A DNA stretch of 6,716 bases from Candidatus Cloacimonadota bacterium (GTDB lineage: Bacteria > Cloacimonadota > Cloacimonadia > Cloacimonadales > TCS61). Position numbers and translations under genes: made by a program. Where the stretch lies: positions 1-6,716 of the forward strand of contig JAFGMF010000138.1 of assembly GCA_016927675.1 (NCBI GenBank). Reading direction: 5' to 3'. The notes under the pieces are model-generated. The model was not told the origin of the DNA. It worked only from the letters and a program-made list of their open reading frames with translations, and searched no databases. Below are positions 1-5,745 of the stretch, one piece after another (within the stretch, counting starts at the first letter, position 1; each line of letters begins with the position of its first letter).

Positions 1-236
1 GTATACTGGAATTCTCGCTCGGGAAGTTCCCATAACTGCTGAACCAGTTCAGGAAGAAATTCACTCGAGGGTATACCGTATTCCTGCAGGAATTGCTTTA
101 GCAGTTGTCTTCGCAAGGGAGTTTTAATCCCGAGAAAAGGGAAGAGATCCTGCATGTATCGTGACATGGCAGCAGCCTGTTCACTATTGCAATTTTGATG
201 ATAAGTTTCAATCAGAGGTTTAAGATATTCATCCAT
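1..236 (-). CDS. AlkD-type DNA alkylation repair protein, N-terminal part (runs off window)
   Basis: The reverse strand encodes 78 codons from ATG at 236 to the window edge without a stop. The protein begins MDEYLKPLIETYHQ. It contains the family-like stretch FLGIKTPLRRQLLKQFL (about residues 34-50) and then LWELPEREFQY (about 68-78). This pattern (F.GI+TP.RR followed by LW..PEREFQY) is typical of the AlkD/PF08713 group of HEAT-like-repeat DNA glycosylases, which remove alkylated bases such as 3-methyladenine or 7-methylguanine in the cytoplasm. Family members are about 220-240 aa, so roughly two thirds of the gene, including the catalytic region, is missing here. The start is supported by AAAGGGGG five bases upstream. 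No functional link to the sugar genes is evident. The family call is fairly sure; activity cannot be judged from this fragment. Confidence 0.85.
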   Translation of the reverse strand, partial: MDEYLKPLIETYHQNCNSEQAAAMSRYMQDLFPFLGIKTPLRRQLLKQFLQEYGIPSSEFLPELVQQLWELPEREFQY

Positions 237-238
237 GA

Positions 239-370
239 TTACCCCCTTTGTCTGAAATACAAAGTGGAAACAGAATAAATTTTGTCAATCCGGGATTCAC
301 CCTTTTGGATAAATACATCTTCAATACTTGTCAGAATCAGCTTAATGAAAGAATGAAAATGATTTGTCAT
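239..370 (-). CDS. Possible small ORF (43 aa) just upstream of the AlkD-like gene
   Basis: The reverse strand has an ATG at 370 and a TAA at 241-239, giving 43 residues that start MTNHFHSFIKLILTSIEDVF. The composition is protein-like: an amphipathic first half, then a basic tail. I do not recognise a family. No clear Shine-Dalgarno site precedes the ATG. However, the start overlaps the stop of the next ORF upstream in an ATGA arrangement, and the stop lies two bases before the AlkD-like ATG. That spacing is typical of translationally coupled genes. Its last codons double as the Shine-Dalgarno site of the AlkD-like gene, so it could equally be a leader ORF or chance. Confidence is low. Confidence 0.25.
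   Translation of the reverse strand: MTNHFHSFIKLILTSIEDVFIQKGESRIDKIYSVSTLYFRQRG
242..249 (-). promoter_or_regulatory. Ribosome binding site of the AlkD-like gene
   Basis: On the reverse strand AAAGGGGG is followed by the five bases TAATC and then ATG at 236. It is a strong Shine-Dalgarno match at normal spacing, and it fixes the start of the AlkD-like gene. The TAA inside the spacer is the stop codon of the small upstream ORF. Confidence 0.7.
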
Positions 371-672
371 TTGAAGTTAATCGCCATACCATCCAGTGAA
401 ACAGTCAGTAAATGAATTTTTCTGGTAAACCTGCATTCTCCAAAGGCGGAGCGGGAGAAGAGACTGTGATATGAACCTACCATTTCTCGCAGGACGAAAT
501 CTGTATGGTAGCAACGAAGAGCATTGGATGCGGATTTAACCTGCTTTTGCAGCAAAGAATTGATGAAGTCCAGAATTCTTAAAGACTCTCTCGTTCCCAC
601 ACTCCAGCGTGGTAACGCAACTTCATCCAGATTCTGCGGGATTAGGTTGTTAGTCGAATCTGTAGAGATCAT
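367..672 (-). CDS. Possible hypothetical protein (101 aa), unproven
   Basis: An open frame on the reverse strand runs from ATG at 672 to TGA at 369-367. It encodes 101 residues beginning MISTDSTNNLIPQNLDEVAL. I recognise no domain. Residues 24-50 could form a helix (TRESLRILDFINSLLQKQVK); the remainder is rich in Arg, Ser, His and Phe and looks less like a folded protein. There is no signal peptide or membrane segment. Upstream of the ATG is ATACGG, a poor Shine-Dalgarno site. In its favour, it is the longest open frame in a gap of about 600 bases, points the same way as the AlkD-like gene, and overlaps the next small ORF by ATGA. Against it, the segment contains a 7-bp inverted repeat (477-511) and may be a noncoding or repeated element. 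Confidence 0.25.
   Translation of the reverse strand: MISTDSTNNLIPQNLDEVALPRWSVGTRESLRILDFINSLLQKQVKSASNALRCYHTDFVLREMVGSYHSLFSRSAFGECRFTRKIHLLTVSLDGMAINFK
477..511. repeat. Inverted repeat / possible hairpin
   Basis: CTACCAT at 477-483 is the exact reverse complement of ATGGTAG at 505-511, with 21 bases between. Inside the loop TTTC and GAAA could extend the pairing imperfectly. It lies inside the doubtful 101-aa ORF. It has no U tract on either strand, so it is not a simple terminator. Confidence 0.35.
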
Positions 673-718
673 CCGTATGTTTTGATTATTATTAAATAAT
701 GAACATTTCCTAGATAAC

Positions 719-744
719 GAAAATGCGAATGCTCATTCGCACAT
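719..744 (-). terminator. Candidate rho-independent terminator of the transporter operon
   Basis: Read on the reverse strand, TGCGAATG, AG, CATTCGCA forms an 8-base perfect inverted repeat (724-741). It can be extended by a G-U and two A-U pairs and is followed directly by TTTTCGTT. The orientation fits transcripts leaving the permease gene, whose stop is about 95 bases upstream. The tight two-base centre means the outer six or seven pairs would form with a small loop. The stem is only half GC and the U tract is interrupted, so strength is uncertain. Confidence 0.4.
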
Positions 745-781
745 TCTTCTGAATCCCCAATCCAACAGACATTCCCATCAA

Positions 782-819
782 GTCTGAAGTTTACACGCCT
801 GGGCGTGTCCAGTCCAGAC
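782..819. repeat. Nested inverted repeat, GC-rich hairpin
   Basis: ACACGCC (793-799) and GGCGTGT (802-808) are exact reverse complements separated by TG. GTCTG (782-786) and CAGAC (815-819) form an outer stem across symmetrical six-base internal loops. A further CAGAC at 766-770 could compete for the same GTCTG. There is no U tract after the hairpin in either direction, so it may act in mRNA 3'-end stability or as a protein site and not as a terminator. Function unknown. Confidence 0.4.
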
Positions 820-839
820 AATCCATAAAAAAAATCACA

Positions 840-3134
840 TCATTTTTCTGTTGGTACTACAATACCGCGGATAATCATATTCTGGAAGAAAACGAAAACT
901 AAAAATGTGGGGATAGCTGCGATCACCAGGGCAGCAAAGCCCACCGCTGGGGAGCTGCGCTGGATAAGCTGGTAAATATGCACCATCATTGTCCACATAC
1001 TTTTATCCTGGCAGACGATAAAGGCGAACATGAAATTCCTGTAAGCAGCATTAAAAGCGCCCAAGGCTATAACAGCCATGATCGGTTTGGAGAGAGCAAG
1101 AGCGATCTGCCGGAACATCCGGAATTCACCGGCTCCATCAATAGTAGCACTTTCAAAGAGTTCTTTGGGCAGAGAATCAAAAAATCCTTTTAACAGAAAA
1201 ATAAAATATCCATCTGCTGCAGCAGGAAGTACTAAAGCCCAGAAAGTGTTCAGGAGGTTTAGATTTTTCAGCAGCAGGAAATTAGGGATAGCCATTACCA
1301 TAGGGGGGAAAGCCATGGTCAGCATCAGCACAAGCATGATCTGATAAGTCATCCGCAGTTTGAACCTGCTCATGGCATAAGCAGCAAGAGGATTAACAAT
1401 AACAGCCGTAAGAATTGCCAGAAAACAGTAGATAAGGGTGTTTACTATTGCACGACCGTTATACAACATGAGATCGAGGACCATGATGTAATTACGGGTC
1501 AGAAATTCCCCGAAAATATTCCATTTATGCTCTTTAAAAGTATAGTAATCAATTGTGAGATTGTCTATATCAATTTCGTCGAAATCTTGATATATTAACT
1601 GATACTGAAGATTTAAGGCTTCGATATCGTTGTTGTACTTCTGTTCTAGAAAATCCTGCCACTGACCCTCCTGACTTTCATCCACAAGAATAAAACGGGG
1701 AGGAAGATAGTCATTCACAAATTCCTGCCAGTCTTTTTGTTGCAACATTTGTTCAGGTATTTCAGCTGAGGGATAAATATTTATTTGATTCTGATAATTT
1801 GTATCATATTGACTGTTCAATTTGTCCAGATCTATCTTAAGATCTTTGCTGGGATATTTTGCAGTAAGAAAATCAAAAAAGTACTGCTGTGCTGTCATCA
1901 AGACCCGGATTTTACTGGCAGGAACTTCATTTTTTACGAATTCAGACCAGTCTTTCTGTAAAGAGAGATTATGTTCCGGGAATTCTGTTGAAAGCGAAAT
2001 TTCGGAAAAGTTTTTAAAACCTTTTTGGTAAATTCCGCTTAATTCATCAATGGAGTAATATCTGGCTTTCAACCAGTTTCTGAAATCGTATTGTATCCCT
2101 GTTACATACAAATGTTCAGGTTCAGCTAGATTCTCAATGAAAAAAATCCAATCCACCAGCAAGGCACCGGCAGCAGGCAGCTTTTCCGGAAGTGCCAGAG
2201 TTGAAAAATCGGGATAGCTGCTTTTATAGGTCATATTCAGCAGCTCAATTTCTGAGTATTTTGATTTCAGGAAATTCTGATAAGCAGGTAAAGCTTTGTT
2301 TACGGCTTTCACATGATTGATATTAAGTCTATATTTTACATATTTAATCCAGTGTTCTCTCATCTTTCCCTCTGGGATCGTGGCGGGAAGGACTATATTT
2401 TTCCATTCAGCAAAGGATGTTTCCAGTGAAGCATTGAGAAGCTCCAGTTTACCACGGTAAGCTGGAATCAGTTCGTTACTCAGGAAATGACCGTCAATGC
2501 TGGCAAAGACTTTATCATGATTCGGAAGATCCTGTTTAAAATCTATATATCTTAGCAGATAACCCTGATAGGCGGAAGAGTAATTCCGGGAGAGGATGTT
2601 TTTCTCTTCGATCCTGACTTCGTCCCAGGAAAGCATAGAAGCATTATATCGCTGATTGAAAAGCTCCAGATCACCATTTGACTCGGATTTCATTAAATTC
2701 CGGAATTTTCTTTCATTGCGGGGATAGACACCTCTGCCGAATTGCTCGGAAACATAAAAATCAGTCAATTGATAGTTTCCGCCATTTTCGCTTATAAAAA
2801 CTGTCCAGTCTGAGTATAGATTCTCAACTGGTTCAGCAGGAGGCTGCAGATAATCAAAAGCGATGTAGCGGTTTTGATATTGTTCGATAAATTGACTTGA
2901 TTCTTCATTCATTCTGGCTTCGATGTATTTCTGGAAAAGGACTTTATCTTCCAGAAAGTAACGGGGATATAAACTGAAACCTTTTGAGTCTACAGCGCTT
3001 TTGAAGGATGCTGAAATCATCATCAGGAAGGGATAGATCATCGTCAGGGAACCGAGTATCAGGATCAGATGAATAGCGATGTTAAGTATTCTGACTTTCA
3101 GCGATTTTCTTCCAACATTCCCGATGATCGGCAT
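840..3134 (-). CDS. MalG-type (CUT1) sugar ABC transporter permease with giant repeat-containing periplasmic insertion
   Basis: Inner-membrane permease half for carbohydrate uptake, 764 aa against about 280 in normal MalG relatives. TM1 spans about residues 16-42 and leads into SASFK, a family-like loop. The core resumes near 553 with five more membrane segments (about 557-585, 596-622, 625-650, 683-708, 728-752). The ATPase-docking EAA loop is clear at 661-684 (ESATIDGAG, then ...ALSKP), and the C-terminus ends IIRGIVVPTEK, as in MalG-type proteins. Between TM1 and the second core helix, about residues 60-548 form an insertion that topology places in the periplasm. It holds about seven degenerate repeats. 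AAGGG lies five bases before the ATG, and the gene starts 34 bases after the stop of the binding-protein/permease fusion, so the two are surely co-transcribed. The permease call is firm; the function of the insertion is unknown. Confidence 0.93.
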   Translation of the reverse strand: MPIIGNVGRKSLKVRILNIAIHLILILGSLTMIYPFLMMISASFKSAVDSKGFSLYPRYFLEDKVLFQKYIEARMNEESSQFIEQYQNRYIAFDYLQPPAEPVENLYSDWTVFISENGGNYQLTDFYVSEQFGRGVYPRNERKFRNLMKSESNGDLELFNQRYNASMLSWDEVRIEEKNILSRNYSSAYQGYLLRYIDFKQDLPNHDKVFASIDGHFLSNELIPAYRGKLELLNASLETSFAEWKNIVLPATIPEGKMREHWIKYVKYRLNINHVKAVNKALPAYQNFLKSKYSEIELLNMTYKSSYPDFSTLALPEKLPAAGALLVDWIFFIENLAEPEHLYVTGIQYDFRNWLKARYYSIDELSGIYQKGFKNFSEISLSTEFPEHNLSLQKDWSEFVKNEVPASKIRVLMTAQQYFFDFLTAKYPSKDLKIDLDKLNSQYDTNYQNQINIYPSAEIPEQMLQQKDWQEFVNDYLPPRFILVDESQEGQWQDFLEQKYNNDIEALNLQYQLIYQDFDEIDIDNLTIDYYTFKEHKWNIFGEFLTRNYIMVLDLMLYNGRAIVNTLIYCFLAILTAVIVNPLAAYAMSRFKLRMTYQIMLVLMLTMAFPPMVMAIPNFLLLKNLNLLNTFWALVLPAAADGYFIFLLKGFFDSLPKELFESATIDGAGEFRMFRQIALALSKPIMAVIALGAFNAAYRNFMFAFIVCQDKSMWTMMVHIYQLIQRSSPAVGFAALVIAAIPTFLVFVFFQNMIIRGIVVPTEK
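1491..2936 (-). repeat. Sevenfold protein repeat encoded inside the permease gene
   Basis: Residues 67-548 of the permease contain about seven degenerate copies of a two-part unit. Part A has the form F..FL..KY..I..LN..Y...Y..F..I.LP; part B has the form DW..FV...LP. Part A starts near residues 67, 143, 217, 285, 351, 419 and 492, a period of 66-76. The tryptophan of part B falls at 110, 262, 329, 396, 469 and 538, with Tyr192 replacing it in copy two. The clearest copies are four (YQNFLKSKYSEIELLNMTY), five (FRNWLKARYYSIDELSGIY) and seven (WQDFLEQKYNNDIEALNLQY). Copies one and two are the most diverged. The DNA of the copies is not obviously repetitive, which points to old duplications under protein-level selection. 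Confidence 0.8.
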
Positions 3135-3139
3135 ATTTA

Positions 3140-3144
3140 CCCTT
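3140..3144 (-). promoter_or_regulatory. Ribosome binding site of the MalG-type permease gene
   Basis: On the reverse strand AAGGG is followed by TAAAT and ATG at 3134. It sits inside the 34-base gap after the upstream gene and confirms independent initiation within one operon. Confidence 0.6.
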
Positions 3145-3168
3145 ATTTTAATATTAGCTCTGAAAACA

Positions 3169-5610
3169 TTAGACTTTATCCACAGTTTTGAATTCCATTT
3201 TAGACAGTTTCCTCAATTGGATAACCGTAAAACCCATCAGCATAATTCCCAGAATCCAGGCCATAGTAGTTGCTAACCCGAATTCCAGGTAGAGGTAGGC
3301 TTTTTCGAAGATAAGCAGATCGGCAACCCGGGTAGCTTCGTTCGGTCCGCCGAAGGTCATGACGAGAATAAAACCGCTTTGCTGGGCAGAGGCGATAAAG
3401 GCAGCAATAAACTGGATTATTATCAGAGCTTTCAGATTTGGCAGTACTATTGTAAATATCTTCTGAAAAAATCCTGCTCCATCGATGGATGCTGCTTCAT
3501 AGAGATCGTCCGGGATACCTTTCAGCGCAGCGAGATAGATCAGAGAACCTGGACCCATACCCGCCCAGACAGTGGGAAGAATAACGCAGAGCATTGCAAG
3601 ATGTTCATCCTTGATCCATCTGCTTTTTTCCAGACCGACTGCCATCAGCAATTGATTAAGTGCGCCCGCATCAGAGGGGTCATACAGAAGTTTCCACAAA
3701 TAAATCACGATAATTCCGCTGATCACAGCCGGCAGGTAATAGATAACCCGATAGATCATTTTACCGTGAGAAACCTCCTGCAGCAGGATAGCCAGAATGA
3801 TCGGCGGAATGAAACCGAGACTGAGAGAAAGTGCCATATAGTAGAGAGTTTTACCGAGTGCTGACCACCAGACTGGATCAAAAATAACATCGGCGAAATT
3901 CTGGATACCTATCCACTGAGATTCACCGACAACAGCATAATCCAGAAAAGCCATCCTGGTTCCCATGATCATAGGTGTATATTTCCAAAGCAGAATAGAT
4001 GCTACAGCCGGGATCAGCATCAGATAGGCAAGACGATTCTGTTTCTTCCGCAGTCCGGAATATTGCTGTTCCCGTGGAGAAAAGATCAGCCAGACTTTAT
4101 ATATAGCTATGATGAAAAGGCAGAAAACAATTAGAGCCACAACTGTAGCGATCCGGTTGCGGAAAGTTCTCTCTTCCGGGGGCAATCGACCGATCATCTT
4201 TTCATTGGTTCGTTCCACAGCGGCAGAGAAGATCTCTGCGATATTTTTCTGCCGTATTTCCGGGTTGTCACCAAGTTTACCCTGCTCTTCCAGGAAAATA
4301 CATCTGTCTACAGGATAGGTCATAAATTCATATACTTTCTGGCAGTTATAGCCATACGGTTCTGGTTTGCCATTTTCCAGTGCTTCGGTAAAGGTCTCCA
4401 GCCAGCCCGGCGGTGAATACTGAAGGTATTCTTCGTATCCATAGCGTTTAAGGTAGACGGGATTCAACATTTTACCGTAACCGGCATCTATCATAACCTC
4501 AAGGCGAATTTTACGGGCTTCTTCGCTGTCATAGAACCAGATAAACTCCCAGGCAGCCTGTTTTACTTTTTCCGGATCACGATCACCTACTCCGCCATTA
4601 TTTGTTTCGCCAGCTCCGGAGAAAATTCCCATCATCCGGCAATTGATCTCGGAACCACGTAATCCCGTTGGACCAAGCGGGGGTGGAGCGACTCCATACA
4701 AGTTCGGATCTATCTCACGTCCCAGGCTTTCCTGGTTCATGTAATCCATCCTTATCCCGATCTTGCCTTCGCGCCAGAGACTGCCCCAGTCACCTTCCCG
4801 GATCACGAATCCCTGCTGTTGATTGCCTCTGGCATCTATCCAGGGAGTAGTAATCAATTTCAGGTAAAGCTCCATTGCATCTACTGCCGGTTGACCCTTG
4901 AAACTGGCTTGCCATAGACCGGTATCAGGATCCTGAACAACTGCATCACCACCGGCACTCCAGAGATAGGTTATCCAGTCATAAGCAGCTTGCGGTCCGG
5001 AAGCCAGAACCATCCCGTAAATTCCTTCATCCGGAATAGTTAAACGACGGGCATAATCTACCAGCTGTTCCCAGTCTTCTGGTGGTTTTTCAGGATCCAG
5101 TCCGACGCGATGGAAAAGGTCTTTTCTATACATTAATACGCGAACAAGGGTTTCGTACGGCAGAGCCCAGAGATGAGTATCTCTTTCATCGATCTTTCTT
5201 CGCCGGATCACCGGCCAGACAGGTTTTTCTACGCGCAGATCAAGATCTTCTGCCGATAGATCTTCGATAAATTCATCCAGGGGATAGAGGAAATTATTCT
5301 GGATATAAGTATCTGACTGGCGGAAATTCACATAAATAACATCCGGTGAGACTCCTCCGGCTATGGCCATCAGAGGACCGGAATCAAGGTCCATCCCTTC
5401 AATCTTGATCCCGGAAAAAGAGCGTAAATCGATCTGGGGATATTTTTCTCTGAAAGCTGCAATCACAGCTCTGTTGGCCATTACGAACGCGCTGGTATCT
5501 TTGGGATCAGGCAGTTCAAATACCTTTAAAATGATTTTCTCTTCAGCATGGATTACAACTGCTGAACAGATTATCAAAACAAAAAGAGATAAAATTACTT
5601 TACCTTTCAG
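3169..5610 (-). CDS. Extracellular sugar-binding protein fused to MalF-type (CUT1) ABC permease, CTG start
   Basis: One polypeptide of about 813 aa joins two usually separate importer parts. A signal peptide (MKGKVILSLFVLIICSAVVIHA, reading CTG as Met) leads into a family-1 solute-binding domain to about residue 470, with typical features such as GGVSPDVIYVNF and NNFLYPLDEFIEDL near its start. A membrane segment at about 485-509 crosses inward. A basic cytoplasmic linker (SPREQQYSGLRKKQNR) then leads to a MalF-type core with segments near 526-543, 584-611, 617-641, 670-695, 723-742 and 768-797. The EAA loop is at about 705-727 (EAASIDGAGFF...IVLPN). The binding domain would face the periplasm, tethered to its translocator. 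A TTG at 5577 would cut off half the signal peptide and lacks a Shine-Dalgarno site; CTG at 5610 has AAGGAG six bases upstream. First gene of the operon. No ATPase is present in the window. The cargo is unproven, probably an oligosaccharide. Confidence 0.9.
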   Translation of the reverse strand: MKGKVILSLFVLIICSAVVIHAEEKIILKVFELPDPKDTSAFVMANRAVIAAFREKYPQIDLRSFSGIKIEGMDLDSGPLMAIAGGVSPDVIYVNFRQSDTYIQNNFLYPLDEFIEDLSAEDLDLRVEKPVWPVIRRRKIDERDTHLWALPYETLVRVLMYRKDLFHRVGLDPEKPPEDWEQLVDYARRLTIPDEGIYGMVLASGPQAAYDWITYLWSAGGDAVVQDPDTGLWQASFKGQPAVDAMELYLKLITTPWIDARGNQQQGFVIREGDWGSLWREGKIGIRMDYMNQESLGREIDPNLYGVAPPPLGPTGLRGSEINCRMMGIFSGAGETNNGGVGDRDPEKVKQAAWEFIWFYDSEEARKIRLEVMIDAGYGKMLNPVYLKRYGYEEYLQYSPPGWLETFTEALENGKPEPYGYNCQKVYEFMTYPVDRCIFLEEQGKLGDNPEIRQKNIAEIFSAAVERTNEKMIGRLPPEERTFRNRIATVVALIVFCLFIIAIYKVWLIFSPREQQYSGLRKKQNRLAYLMLIPAVASILLWKYTPMIMGTRMAFLDYAVVGESQWIGIQNFADVIFDPVWWSALGKTLYYMALSLSLGFIPPIILAILLQEVSHGKMIYRVIYYLPAVISGIIVIYLWKLLYDPSDAGALNQLLMAVGLEKSRWIKDEHLAMLCVILPTVWAGMGPGSLIYLAALKGIPDDLYEAASIDGAGFFQKIFTIVLPNLKALIIIQFIAAFIASAQQSGFILVMTFGGPNEATRVADLLIFEKAYLYLEFGLATTMAWILGIMLMGFTVIQLRKLSKMEFKTVDKV

Positions 5611-5745
5611 ATTTCACTCCTTATCTCGGCAAAGGACTTTTTTTAGATCAGGAATGGTCAAGAAAAAAAAAGGATGGATCATTCTTCTTTACAACCATTG
5701 CTGAGTGATAAATCTTTGCGGCAAAACAAGGGAACGGGTAATAAT
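5611..5745. promoter_or_regulatory. Divergent promoter region between transporter operon and GH130 gene
   Basis: These 135 bases separate the two divergent transcription units and must hold both promoters if each is transcribed from here. It contains a T7 run near 5638-5644 and an A9 run near 5663-5671. I found no good sigma-70 promoter. On the minus strand TTGACC (5661-5656) lacks a -10 box at proper distance. On the plus strand TTTACA (5688-5693) is followed after about 14 bases by the AT-rich ATAAAT, which is too close. GATCAGGAATGGTC (5646-5659) is a weak imperfect dyad. No LacI-type operator was recognised. Confidence 0.4.
5617..5622 (-). promoter_or_regulatory. Ribosome binding site that decides the CTG start
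   Basis: The reverse strand reads AAGGAG, then TGAAAT, then CTG at 5610-5608. Spacing is six bases. The frame is closed by TGA in this spacer, so no ATG, GTG or TTG further upstream is available in frame. GTG overlapping the site reads into a stop after five codons. Confidence 0.6.

Larger units (their letters stand above)
673..839. other. Intergenic region downstream of the transporter operon
   Basis: No gene is supported between the end of the MalG-type permease gene and the doubtful 101-aa ORF. The stretch holds two inverted repeats (724-741 and 793-808) and pentamers GTCTG/CAGAC that could form an outer stem or an alternative pairing. A run of eight A residues on the plus strand lies close to the permease stop codon. 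The 670-710 part is AT-rich. No convincing promoter was found. Confidence 0.5.

Noticed and set aside
258..288. Possible promoter for the AlkD-like gene (TTGACA at 288-283, minus strand)
   Set aside because: The -35 match is perfect but no -10-like hexamer lies at 16-18 bases; the best candidate TTTGTA at 19 bases matches poorly.
978..1344. Two overlapping short open frames on the plus strand
   Set aside because: Both are antisense to the MalG core including the EAA loop, have no family features, and overlap each other in different frames.
3379..3864. 161-codon open frame on the plus strand
   Set aside because: It lies antisense to the well-supported permease core of the fusion gene, shows no recognisable domain, and is rich in His, Cys and Gln as expected of a shadow frame.
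5646..5659. Imperfect dyad GATCAGGAATGGTC as a regulator operator
   Set aside because: Only four of five outer bases pair, it is not like a known sugar-regulator operator, and a dyad this weak is expected by chance.
5363..5704. 113-codon plus-strand open frame crossing the divergent promoter region
   Set aside because: Most of it is antisense to the binding domain, and the remainder reads through homopolymer runs in the intergenic region; no plausible Shine-Dalgarno site or domain.
5674..5745. N-terminal extension of the GH130 protein from ATG at 5674
   Set aside because: The ATG abuts its purine-rich run without spacing, and the 24 extra residues do not resemble GH130 N-termini, whereas the ATG at 5746 gives the usual start and length.
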